Of a stretch of 44,870 nt of DNA, positions 25,359-33,335 are shown one piece after another (position 1 is the first letter of the stretch; every line of letters starts with the position of its first letter). The stretch is from positions 1 through 44,870 of the forward strand of contig JBBISA010000032.1 in assembly GCA_037441525.1 (NCBI GenBank). Reading direction: 5' to 3'. Both the position numbers and the translations under genes were made by a program. Below the pieces are notes generated by a model. That model saw only the letters and a list, made by a program, of their open reading frames with translations. It searched no databases and was not told the origin of the DNA. Source of the stretch: SKVR01 sp037441525. GTDB taxonomy: Bacteria; Bacteroidota; Bacteroidia; Bacteroidales; UBA7960.

Positions 25359-25853
25359 TTATTTAAAATGAACGATAGTATGTCTGTTTTCAGGGGTTTT
25401 TATTGTAATAAAGGCCACATTTTCCATTTTATGACAATTGTTGCATGCAACGGTCATAATATCAAAGGATTGGGAAAACAGGTCGGGGTTTGACTGCCCG
25501 ATAGTAGCTTTCATATTGGGAAGTGTACTATTTATAAAGCTCTGTGAAGATAATGTTCGATCCGGACGGCGTACAAGTCCCTGAACAAGAGCTTCATCCA
25601 TGTGTTCGCGCTGATATTCTGCAAATTTCCAGTTTTGGTCAATTCCTGCCCAGTACGGCTCCTGATAACTGTACGACATTTCCCACATAGTGCGGCTGAA
25701 CCCCTGAAACTGTTCTTCAATATTGTGGAGTACTTCTTTTCTATTATTGCCCAACCAATTTGTTTCATAGGTTTCATTGCTGCGGTGTGTGCAGGAAAAG
25801 AAAGCTATAATCAGTAATATAAAGATAAAACCTTTTCTGGTTTGTATGTTCAT
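25359..25853 (-). CDS. Lipoprotein with C-terminal haem c motif, function unknown
   Basis: A 164-residue protein with a lipoprotein signal (lipobox ending at Cys21) and one haem-attachment motif CNNCH (Cys137, Cys140, His141) near the C-terminus. The rest looks mainly helical, with aromatic-rich segments (RTMWEMSYSYQEPYWAGIDQNW). A single motif near the C-terminus of a helical domain recalls cytochrome c' and related four-helix cytochromes, but I see no direct family match and do not claim one. It lies 300 bases upstream of actA on the same strand, with its own likely promoter and a weak terminator, so it may share physiological context with the respiratory operon. A Fur-like palindrome lies at 25930, over the expected -33 region. 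Confidence 0.7.
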   Translation of the reverse strand: MNIQTRKGFIFILLIIAFFSCTHRSNETYETNWLGNNRKEVLHNIEEQFQGFSRTMWEMSYSYQEPYWAGIDQNWKFAEYQREHMDEALVQGLVRRPDRTLSSQSFINSTLPNMKATIGQSNPDLFSQSFDIMTVACNNCHKMENVAFITIKTPENRHTIVHFK

Positions 25854-25929
25854 GCTTTGGCTTTTGGATTACTATGCGAATTTATTGTTATTTCCTATAA
25901 TAGTCTGATAAAAAGTACGGCTGGTCGTT

Positions 25930-25948
25930 ATTTAGAGTCATTCTAAAT
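25930..25948. promoter_or_regulatory. Palindrome resembling a Fur-family operator
   Basis: ATTTAGA (25930-25936), five bases GTCAT, and TCTAAAT (25942-25948) form a perfect inverted repeat. It differs by one base from the iron control element TTTAGAA-N3-TTCTAAA bound by Irr, a Fur-family regulator. A near -7 element (TACTTTTT on the minus strand) at 25910-25917 puts the palindrome over the -33 region of the lipoprotein gene, where binding would block transcription. Confidence 0.45.
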
Positions 25949-26020
25949 AGTAAATTGTAAGAAAGAGAATTGATGAATATTTTTGATGGCCAGGTAAATT
26001 TTTAGTTGCAAAATACAATA

Positions 26021-26049
26021 AAAAAAAAGGCCCCGTTACAGGGGCCTTT
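26021..26049 (-). terminator. Rho-independent terminator after pgk
   Basis: A nine-base stem, AAAGGCCCC (26026-26034) with GGGGCCTTT (26041-26049), encloses a six-base loop; on the minus strand it runs into at least eight T. It is 23 bases after the pgk stop codon. Confidence 0.9.
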
Positions 26050-26071
26050 GAGTTATTTTTGTTGCTAATAG

Positions 26072-27256
26072 TTACTTGATAGCAGCAACACCCGGCAGTA
26101 CTTTTCCTTCCATGTATTCCAGAAGTGCACCACCACCGGTGCTTACATAGCTAACTTTGTCGGCCAGTCCAAGCTGATTAATGGCTGCCACTGAATCGCC
26201 ACCACCAATAAGGGTAAATGCGCCATTTTTAGTTGCCTTAACCAGAGATTCGGCAATGGCTTTGGTACCGGCTGCAAAATTGGGCATTTCAAAAACACCC
26301 ATTGGGCCGTTCCATAGAACGGTTTTTGAGCTTTCTATTACTGCTGCAAGAGCTGCGATGCTCGATGCACCAATGTCGAGGCCCATCCATCCCTCTTGTA
26401 TTTGTCCTGCATTAACAGTTTTAAAGTTGGCTTCGTTAGAGAATGCATCGGCTATGATTGCATCGCCGGGGATGTGCAGTTTAACACCCTTTGCCTTGGC
26501 TTTTTCAATAACATCGAGTGCAGTTTGAAGAAAATCATCTTCCACCAGACTACTACCCACATTTCCGCCCTGGGCTTTAATAAAGGTAAACATCATCCCA
26601 CCGCCAATGATAAGGTCGGTAACTTTATCGAGAAGGTTATTGAGAATTTCAATCTTACTTGATACCTTGGCCCCACCAATAATTGCTGTATAAGGCTTCT
26701 GGGTATCAACCAAAACTTTGTCGATACTGCGGAGTTCACGTTCCATAAGGTATCCAAACATTTTTTCGGCTGCGAAGTTGGCTATGATGGTGGTAGATGC
26801 ATGGGCACGGTGAGCAGTTCCGAAGGCATCATTTACATAAACATCGGCCAGAGAAGCCAGTTTTTTTGAAAATTCTTCGTCGCCCTTTTCTTCCTGCTTG
26901 TAAAAGCGTAGGTTTTCGAGCAGGAGCACATCGCCTGGCTTCAGAGCGGCAGATTGTTTTACGGCTGATTCCCCAATGCAATCATCGGCAAATTTTACGC
27001 TGGTATTGAGCAGCTTACCAAGGTGGTTTACCAGATGTTTGAGCGAATATTTATTCTCAGGTCCTTCTTTGGGGCGACCCAGGTGCGACATCAGTATTAC
27101 GGAACCCCCGTCATCAAGGATTTTCTTTATGGTGGGCACGGCGGCACGCATACGCGAATCGTCGGTAATTTCAAATTCTTTGTTCAACGGCACATTAAAA
27201 TCAACACGAATAATGGCCCGTTTGCCTTTAAAATTAAATCCATCAATGGTTTTCAT
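26072..27256 (-). CDS. pgk: Phosphoglycerate kinase
   Basis: A 394-residue phosphoglycerate kinase, which transfers phosphate between 1,3-bisphosphoglycerate and ADP in glycolysis. The N-terminal substrate domain has RVDFNVPLN near residues 18-26 and the basic-patch segment SHLGRPKE; the middle has VNDAFGTAHRAHAST; the C-terminal nucleotide domain has IIGGAKVSSKI, LWNGPMGVFE and the glycine-rich IGGGDSVAAI and STGGGALLEY blocks. The length is normal. It is monocistronic: it has a TAnnTTTG element upstream at 27306 and a strong terminator after it. Its upstream neighbour is divergent. Confidence 0.97.
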   Translation of the reverse strand: MKTIDGFNFKGKRAIIRVDFNVPLNKEFEITDDSRMRAAVPTIKKILDDGGSVILMSHLGRPKEGPENKYSLKHLVNHLGKLLNTSVKFADDCIGESAVKQSAALKPGDVLLLENLRFYKQEEKGDEEFSKKLASLADVYVNDAFGTAHRAHASTTIIANFAAEKMFGYLMERELRSIDKVLVDTQKPYTAIIGGAKVSSKIEILNNLLDKVTDLIIGGGMMFTFIKAQGGNVGSSLVEDDFLQTALDVIEKAKAKGVKLHIPGDAIIADAFSNEANFKTVNAGQIQEGWMGLDIGASSIAALAAVIESSKTVLWNGPMGVFEMPNFAAGTKAIAESLVKATKNGAFTLIGGGDSVAAINQLGLADKVSYVSTGGGALLEYMEGKVLPGVAAIK

Positions 27257-27305
27257 CTTTTTTTCCTTTTTTAATCGTTAATAACTAAGGGTTTATGGGT
27301 AATGA

Positions 27306-27313
27306 CAAAAGTA
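27306..27313 (-). promoter_or_regulatory. -7 promoter element for pgk
   Basis: Minus-strand TACTTTTG matches TAnnTTTG, 50 bases before the pgk start codon. It is placed back to back with the plus-strand promoter at 27338-27365 in the divergent intergenic region. Confidence 0.55.
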
Positions 27314-27337
27314 AGTTTTTACTGTAATTTTACCCCG

Positions 27338-27365
27338 TTTGCCAGAGAAATCATTTTTACTTTTG
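27338..27365 (+). promoter_or_regulatory. Promoter for the transaminase-amidase operon
   Basis: A -33 TTTG at 27338-27341 and a -7 TACTTTTG at 27358-27365, separated by 16 bases, match the Bacteroidota promoter form. Transcription would start near 27372, about 90 bases before the ATG at 27464. Confidence 0.55.
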
Positions 27366-27463
27366 CCGATGCAAAATTAGTTGAATAATAAATAATCGCA
27401 ATAATAATATTAAAGAGAGCAAAAGGTGAAAATCCCTTTTTGTGCAATCCAAAAAAAGCCGGT

Positions 27464-28621
27464 ATGGAACCATTTCCTGAAATCATTTTTTCAAAACTAC
27501 CCCAAACAGGCACTTCGGTTTTTGCCGTTATGACCCAATTGGCCAATGAACATAATGCCATTAACCTTTCGCAGGGATTTCCTGATTTTCCGGTTTCGGA
27601 GCATCTTATCGGGCTTATCAGCAAATACATGCACCAGGGCTTCAACCAATATGCACCCATGCCGGGGGTTGCCGCTCTGCGCAATGCCATTGCCGAAAAA
27701 ACCGAATTCCTTTACTCGGCCACTTATAATCCTGATTCTGAAATTACTGTTACTGCGGGTGCAACCCAGGCCATATTCACTGCTATTACAGCATTTATTC
27801 GCGAAAATGATGAAGTAATAGTTTTTGAGCCGGCCTACGACAGTTATATCCCCACAATAAGACTGTGCGGAGGTATACCCGTTTGCATACCCCTTAAACT
27901 CCCCGATTACCGAATCAACTGGGCCGAAGTGAAAAAGTTGGTTAATCATCGCACCAGAATGATTATCATCAATTCGCCCCATAACCCAAGTGGCAGTATT
28001 CTCAGTGCTGCCGACCTTATGCAGCTCGATAAACTCACTAAAAATACCGCCATTATTGTGCTTAGCGATGAGGTATACGAGCATATTATTTTTGATGGAT
28101 TTGAACACCAGAGTGTTTGCAGATTTCCCCGCCTGGCAAGCCGCAGCCTTGTTATGTGCTCTTTTGGAAAAACATTTCATGCCACCGGCTGGAAAATTGG
28201 ATATTGCCTTGCACCCGAAAACCTGATGAAGGAGTTCAGGAAAACACACCAGTTTGTTGTATTTACGGTGAATACACCCATTCAGCATGCCATTGCCGAA
28301 TACCTGCAGGATAAGGATAATTACCTTCACCTTGGTAAATTCTACCAGGAAAAGAGGGATTATTTTTTGAAATTCATTTCCAGATCACGCTTCAAGTTCA
28401 CCCCCGCCAGCGGAACTTACTTTCAGGTGCTCGATTACAGCAAAATAAGTAATGAGTCCGAAATGGATTTTGCCGTGCGCCTTACCAAAGAATTTGGTGT
28501 GGCATCGGTGCCCAATTCATATTTTTACAATAAATCGCAAAATAATCAAACCCTGCGGTTTTGCTTTGCCAAAAGCAACGAAACCCTTGAAAAAGCTGCT
28601 GAAATACTATGTCGAATATAA
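27464..28621 (+). CDS. Methionine/glutamine aminotransferase, class I (YbdL-like)
   Basis: A 385-residue fold-type I, PLP-dependent aminotransferase of class I/II, closest to YbdL and kynurenine/glutamine transaminase K types. Visible are NLSQGFPDFP near the start, the substrate region FNQYAPMPGVAALRNAI, the PLP-binding INSPHNPSG and LSDEVYEHIIFDG, and the PLP lysine in CSFGKTFHATGWKIGY. Such enzymes convert methionine 2-oxo acid back to methionine, often with glutamine as donor, making 2-oxoglutaramate. The following gene, overlapping by 13 bases, encodes an omega-amidase that would remove that product; this supports glutamine as donor. I took ATG 27464 because the sequence before it is unlike the family. 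Confidence 0.88.
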   Translation: MEPFPEIIFSKLPQTGTSVFAVMTQLANEHNAINLSQGFPDFPVSEHLIGLISKYMHQGFNQYAPMPGVAALRNAIAEKTEFLYSATYNPDSEITVTAGATQAIFTAITAFIRENDEVIVFEPAYDSYIPTIRLCGGIPVCIPLKLPDYRINWAEVKKLVNHRTRMIIINSPHNPSGSILSAADLMQLDKLTKNTAIIVLSDEVYEHIIFDGFEHQSVCRFPRLASRSLVMCSFGKTFHATGWKIGYCLAPENLMKEFRKTHQFVVFTVNTPIQHAIAEYLQDKDNYLHLGKFYQEKRDYFLKFISRSRFKFTPASGTYFQVLDYSKISNESEMDFAVRLTKEFGVASVPNSYFYNKSQNNQTLRFCFAKSNETLEKAAEILCRI

Positions 28622-29403
28622 AAGTTACCATCGTACAATCGCCTCTTGTGTGGGAAGACCCTGCCGCCAACCGGGCTATGTTTGAGCAAAAGATAAATGC
28701 CCTTACCGACCTTACCGGCATTGTTGTATTGCCCGAAATGTTTAGCACCGGTTTTACCATGGAACCGGCAGGTATTGCTGAACCCCATAAGGGTGATACT
28801 TTTCAGTGGATGAAAAGGCTTGCTGCAGAGAAAAACATTGTCATAACAGGAAGTATAGCCACCCACGATAATGAGAGATACTATAACCGCCTTGTTTGGA
28901 TGCAACCCGATGGCGTTCATTATCAGTATGATAAAAAGCATCTGTTTACCTTTGCCGGCGAAAACAAAAAATTTACTGCAGGAAATGAACGGGTGATTGT
29001 GCAATACCAGGGTTGGAAGTTCCTTCTTCAGATTTGTTACGACCTTCGTTTTCCGGTTTGGTGTAAAAACAATTACAGTACTGAAAAGGGGTTTGATTAC
29101 GATTGCATGATAGTGGTGGCCAACTGGCCTGCGGTCCGCAGCCACCCATGGCGTGTTTTGCTCATGTCCCGTGCCATCGAAAACCAGGCTTATGTGGTAG
29201 GAGTAAATCGTATAGGCCTTGATGGAAAAGGGATTGACCACTCGGGCGATTCGGCGCTGATAAACCCCATGGGCGAAAACTTTTCGAACCTGATGCCCTA
29301 TCAGGACAAAACCGAAACCATTGCCATGCCCCGCTGCCAGCTCGACGATTTCCGTCAGAAATTCAGGGTGGCTGAAGATTGGGATGGGTTCAGGCTGGTG
29401 TAA
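28609..29403 (+). CDS. Omega-amidase, nitrilase family (YafV-like)
   Basis: A 264-residue carbon-nitrogen hydrolase. The catalytic triad is visible as Glu43 in VVLPEMFSTGF, Lys109 in YDKKHLFTF and Cys143 in LLQICYDLRFPVW. The overall pattern fits YafV/NIT2-like omega-amidases, which hydrolyse 2-oxoglutaramate or 2-oxosuccinamate to the oxo acid and ammonia. It overlaps the preceding aminotransferase by 13 bases, which shows co-translation and supports a joint glutamine-transaminase/omega-amidase pathway for methionine salvage. The substrate preference is inferred from the family and the neighbour, not shown by sequence alone. Confidence 0.88.
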   Translation: MSNIKVTIVQSPLVWEDPAANRAMFEQKINALTDLTGIVVLPEMFSTGFTMEPAGIAEPHKGDTFQWMKRLAAEKNIVITGSIATHDNERYYNRLVWMQPDGVHYQYDKKHLFTFAGENKKFTAGNERVIVQYQGWKFLLQICYDLRFPVWCKNNYSTEKGFDYDCMIVVANWPAVRSHPWRVLLMSRAIENQAYVVGVNRIGLDGKGIDHSGDSALINPMGENFSNLMPYQDKTETIAMPRCQLDDFRQKFRVAEDWDGFRLV

Positions 29404-29442
29404 AAAAAGATGGTTGGCAAATTGCTGGTATCTAAGATTCTT

Positions 29443-30141
29443 TCAAATTGAACCATCACCCTTCAAAGCCCCCAAATATTTTGCGATGTAAATATCCATT
29501 TGTTTAGACTTGTATTGCATAATGTACCTTGGATGTTCAAGGGGAACAATTTTTTTAAAGAAGCCATACTCCTGGTTCAACTTGGTCAGAAAATCAAGGT
29601 TTTTGCCGGTTCCAAGACAAAACACCTTATCTCTGTGACAACCCACCTCAATGTGTTTCTGGATTGACCGGGCAGCAAAGGGTTTGATTAATTCCATCAG
29701 GTCTGTTTGATCATAATAATTGTAGTTTATTTCACCACCTTTTTCGTTTAGCTTCACAAAACCAAGCGGAACAACAGAGTTGATATAAAACTCGCTGTAA
29801 AACCTTTTCACACCGCCATACCTATCTATAACCCGGTAAATAAATACTGAGGAGGGTTCATGGGTTTCAGCAATTTGATGAGGCAATCTACACTTATTCC
29901 TGAGCCTTTTTGTATCGGTAAAGGGTATACCGGTAACACCTGCGCCAAAACGTCCAGGGTTTATCCCCAGAATAAGTTTTCGGGGCAGATCATCGTTATA
30001 TAACTTTTGATAAAAGGCTGATGAAATTTCCAGGGCATTTGGGCTTTCACGAAAAGGGTTCATCAGCCTGATACCATCAGGCAACGTCCCATCATAATCC
30101 AGGTTTTTATTAAAGTCTATTACTCTTGATGCAAACGTCAT
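29443..30141 (-). CDS. SMUG2-family uracil-DNA glycosylase-like protein
   Basis: A 232-residue protein of the SMUG2 (DUF4918) branch of the uracil-DNA glycosylase superfamily, which removes damaged or deaminated bases from DNA. The active-site motif is GINPGRFGAGVTGIPFTD, the counterpart of motif A, and the C-terminal motif HPRYIMQYK corresponds to the HPS-type motif B. NSVVPLGFV is the DNA-facing central strand. It is convergent with the omega-amidase gene, with 39 bases between the stop codons and no clear terminator. It appears to be a single-gene unit. Confidence 0.82.
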   Translation of the reverse strand: MTFASRVIDFNKNLDYDGTLPDGIRLMNPFRESPNALEISSAFYQKLYNDDLPRKLILGINPGRFGAGVTGIPFTDTKRLRNKCRLPHQIAETHEPSSVFIYRVIDRYGGVKRFYSEFYINSVVPLGFVKLNEKGGEINYNYYDQTDLMELIKPFAARSIQKHIEVGCHRDKVFCLGTGKNLDFLTKLNQEYGFFKKIVPLEHPRYIMQYKSKQMDIYIAKYLGALKGDGSI

Positions 30142-30392
30142 CTTAATCAGGGTTTTATTTAATGATTTACATACTTGTCAAAGGAATGCTATTCTATCGG
30201 GAAAAAAAATCGGCAAATTGATTTGGCTAACAGGAAAATGTTGTTTTAAAACTAACGCCAGCAGGAAATACTCCGGCAAAATTATTTCTGAAAGCAACAA
30301 CTTATTATTTTCTTCTTTTCCTTTTTGTGAAAATCAATTTCTTGGGGTGTAAATAATTTTCATTCATCTTAAACCTATAGATTAATTTAAAA

Positions 30393-30400
30393 TATCTTTG
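30393..30400 (+). promoter_or_regulatory. -7 promoter element for the serine hydrolase gene
   Basis: TATCTTTG matches TAnnTTTG, giving transcription from about 30407 and a leader of about 60 bases. No -33 TTG was found at the expected distance. The rest of the 325-base gap from 30142 to 30466 is AT-rich, and I see no gene or clear hairpin in it. Confidence 0.5.
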
Positions 30401-30466
30401 TACTTGCATATTAGCCGGGTAATTGTCGCTAGCAGGCATCCATAATTCTCAAAATTACTTCAACCA

Positions 30467-31777
30467 ATGAAAAAATCATTCTTATTCCTGATTTTTGCTT
30501 TTACCACTATAATTGCCAATACACAAGCACTTTACTTCCCGCCCACAACCGGAACTGCCTGGGAAACCATTTCACCCGAGAGTTTAAACTGGTGTCAGAA
30601 TAAAATTGACAATCTCTATGCTTATCTTGATGATAATAATACTAAAGCATTTATCCTTTTAAAAGATGGAAAAATTGTTTTGGAAAAATACTTTGGTTCG
30701 CATACGCAGATTACCCCGTGGCAATGGGCATCGGCAGGCAAAACCATTACTGCATTTATGGTGGGCATTGCACAACAGGAAAACTTATTGTCACTTAGCC
30801 ATACCAGCTCTCGCTATCTTGGTCAGGGATGGACCAGTTGCACTCCGGAGCAGGAAGGAAAGATCACCATTGCCCATCAGCTTACCATGACCACAGGCCT
30901 TGATGATGGAGTGCCCGACCCTTTTTGTACCCTAAATACCTGCCTGGTTTACAAAGCAGATGCGGGTACCCGCTGGGCCTATCACAACGGACCCTATACC
31001 TTACTCGATAAGGTAGTTGAAAATGCCACCGGAACCACTCTCAACAATTATACAACCCAAAAGCTAAAAAACCCAACCGGATTGACTGGTGCTTTTGTTA
31101 CGGTAGGAAGTAACAATGTATTTTTCAGCAATGCCAGAAGCATGGCCAGGTTTGGATTGCTGATACTGAACCGTGGAAACTGGAATGGGAACCAGCTCCT
31201 GACAGATAACAACTACTTCGACCAGATGATCACTACTTCGCAGGCTCATAACCTATCCTACGGTTATTTATGGTGGCTCAATGGCAAATCAACATACATG
31301 GTGCCGGGTGCACAGTTTAAGTTTAACGGTTCCTTAAACCCCAATGCACCCGCCAGTATGATTGCGGCAATGGGCAAAGATGGTCAGTTTCTTAATGTGG
31401 TGCCCCAACAGAACATTGTTTGGGTACGTATGGGTGAAACTCCTGATAATCTTAGTGTCCCTTTTTTATTGAACGATAAAATCTGGGAGTATCTCAACCA
31501 ACTGGAATGTAACACCACAAATGAGAGTTTAATTGATAGCCCTGTGAGCACAGCGGAAATTTTTCCGAATCCGGCTGGTGAGACACTTAGCATCCGAACT
31601 AATCAACAAATCTCGAAACTGGAAATATTAGACCTCCGGGGGAGACTTTTACAACAAGTGAATTACCAGGAGATAGAGCAAAAAATCAATATCCATCATT
31701 TACCGCGGGGAATATACCTTGTAAGAACACTATCTGCCAGTGGCGAATGGTGGACAGGAAAACTAATTAAAGAGTAA
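30467..31777 (+). CDS. Secreted serine hydrolase with T9SS C-terminal sorting domain
   Basis: A 436-residue protein of the class C beta-lactamase-like serine hydrolase family. A signal peptide (ends near residue 21) is followed by the hydrolase domain with SAGK (nucleophile Ser89, Lys92) and YHN (Tyr172), the usual active-site pair. At the C-terminus, about residues 355-436, is a type A sorting domain of the type IX secretion system, with IFPNPAGETLSI, LEILDLRGRLL and LPRGIYLVRTL, which directs export across the outer membrane and surface attachment. Substrates might be esters, amides or small peptides; the family alone does not tell. The next gene follows after 67 bases on the same strand. 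Confidence 0.85.
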   Translation: MKKSFLFLIFAFTTIIANTQALYFPPTTGTAWETISPESLNWCQNKIDNLYAYLDDNNTKAFILLKDGKIVLEKYFGSHTQITPWQWASAGKTITAFMVGIAQQENLLSLSHTSSRYLGQGWTSCTPEQEGKITIAHQLTMTTGLDDGVPDPFCTLNTCLVYKADAGTRWAYHNGPYTLLDKVVENATGTTLNNYTTQKLKNPTGLTGAFVTVGSNNVFFSNARSMARFGLLILNRGNWNGNQLLTDNNYFDQMITTSQAHNLSYGYLWWLNGKSTYMVPGAQFKFNGSLNPNAPASMIAAMGKDGQFLNVVPQQNIVWVRMGETPDNLSVPFLLNDKIWEYLNQLECNTTNESLIDSPVSTAEIFPNPAGETLSIRTNQQISKLEILDLRGRLLQQVNYQEIEQKINIHHLPRGIYLVRTLSASGEWWTGKLIKE

Positions 31778-31844
31778 AATCGGATTAAACATTATCAAAC
31801 AACAAATAATCACACCGTATTACAAATTAATTCAATCCTACACT

Positions 31845-33113
31845 ATGGATAAATTGCTCTTTCTTACCAAGCTTGTTCATATCACGTTTGTCTTTGTATT
31901 ATTCATTTCGGGCCATACAGCATGGAGCCAGAAAGATTCTGTCAGTAATTCGGCAAAACTCAATTTTTTTCTGGAATGTGATGATTGCGATTTTAATTTT
32001 GTGCGCCAAAGGCTTAAAACCATCTCATTTGTGCGCAACCCTGCGCAGGCCGATGTACATATTTTATCTACCGAATCGGGCACCGGCTCGGGCGGCAGAA
32101 AATACTTCCTTCAGTTTATTGGTTTGAACAGATTTGTCGGCCAAAATACTGAATACACTTATTTTTCTGACCAGTCTGAAACCACAGACGATATAAGAAA
32201 CGGACTGCTTAAGCTTATTAAAACCGGTGTGTTGCATTATTATTCTGTTGCTGGGATTGAGGTGAATGTCGAAATCAAATTTGATGATGAATCGTTAACT
32301 ACAAATTTTTTTGATATTTATGACCCCTGGAACAAATGGATATTTTATGTCGATGTGGGCGGAGATTTTGAACAGGAAGAGAGCAAAAATGAATTTAGCT
32401 ATAATATTGGAGGAAGCATTGATAAAATAACTGAAAAATGGAAAACAGAGACTTTTTTCTTTCTGAATAACAGCTTTGAAACCTTTATTGATGAGGGAGA
32501 TGAAATTAAAAATGAGCAAAGAAGAATCCTAACATCCGCAAACTTTATTAAAAGCCTCAGCCCCCATTGGTCGTTGGGAAGTTTTGCCAGATACTATTCT
32601 GACACCTATATGAATACAAAACACAGCATCGGGGTAAGTGTTGGAATAGAGTACAATGTTTTCCCCTGGACATTAAGCGACCGGAAAATTTTCATATTCC
32701 GTTATACTGCCGGGAATTCATTCAGGCAGTACTATGAAGAAACCATTTACAATAAGACCAAAGAATTATTGTGGTTTCAGGCTGCTGAAATTGCCTTTGA
32801 GGTAATTCAACCCTGGGGCGATATTGAAACCAGCATTGAGGGGTTACATTTTTTTCACGACTTTTCGAAGAACAGGCTCAATTTCGAAAGTGAGATTTCG
32901 GTGCGGTTATCAAAACAATTATCAGTATTCTTTGAATTTGAAGCAGATGTTATTCACGACCAGTTTTATCTTACAAAAAAACGTGGGGCATCGTTGGAAG
33001 ACTTGTTGCTTGAACGCAGAAAGCTGGCCACAGCCTATGAGTTGAGAGGCCAGGTAGGTTTTCGGTTTACCTTTGGCTCTATTTACAATAATGTTGTAAA
33101 CGAACGGTTTTAA
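31845..33113 (+). CDS. Predicted outer-membrane beta-barrel protein
   Basis: A 422-residue protein with a signal peptide ending near WSQ. Residues of about 35-140 form a conserved-looking domain with ECDDCDFNFVRQRLKTISFVRNPAQADVHIL and a glycine-rich segment SGTGSGGRKYFLQFIG; then a series of alternating amphipathic strands (from about residue 165 to the end, last residue Phe) typical of an outer-membrane barrel. I have seen similar N-terminal patterns in Bacteroidota proteins without an assigned function and do not name a family. It follows the serine hydrolase by 67 bases and may share its transcript. No T9SS sorting domain is present. Confidence 0.65.
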   Translation: MDKLLFLTKLVHITFVFVLFISGHTAWSQKDSVSNSAKLNFFLECDDCDFNFVRQRLKTISFVRNPAQADVHILSTESGTGSGGRKYFLQFIGLNRFVGQNTEYTYFSDQSETTDDIRNGLLKLIKTGVLHYYSVAGIEVNVEIKFDDESLTTNFFDIYDPWNKWIFYVDVGGDFEQEESKNEFSYNIGGSIDKITEKWKTETFFFLNNSFETFIDEGDEIKNEQRRILTSANFIKSLSPHWSLGSFARYYSDTYMNTKHSIGVSVGIEYNVFPWTLSDRKIFIFRYTAGNSFRQYYEETIYNKTKELLWFQAAEIAFEVIQPWGDIETSIEGLHFFHDFSKNRLNFESEISVRLSKQLSVFFEFEADVIHDQFYLTKKRGASLEDLLLERRKLATAYELRGQVGFRFTFGSIYNNVVNERF

Positions 33114-33302
33114 TAGGGTATTTTATGCTATGATACATGGTTGAATATGCCATCCCCTGTCCAGGTGAAATATATTTATTATTTGCAATCGTATTTATTA
33201 TGCATTCTATTGATTTTCAATTTTCTGAATTCTAAAACTACTATCGATTTTGAATTAATAATTTATTAACATTGGATTACTAAAGCATTGGTAAAGCTTC
33301 AA

Positions 33303-33310
33303 TAATTTTG
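33303..33310 (+). promoter_or_regulatory. -7 promoter element for the PiT transporter
   Basis: TAATTTTG matches TAnnTTTG, 25 bases before the start codon at 33336. The nearest TTG (33288-33290) is too close for a standard -33 element. The rest of the 222-base gap is AT-rich without visible structure. Confidence 0.55.
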
Positions 33311-33335
33311 TTCGCTTTTAACTCGTCTATCCCCT

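Noticed and set aside
27497..28330. A 277-codon open frame on the minus strand opposite the aminotransferase gene
   Set aside because: It lies wholly antisense to a clearly recognised enzyme, and its translation has no recognisable motif; it is a codon-usage shadow.
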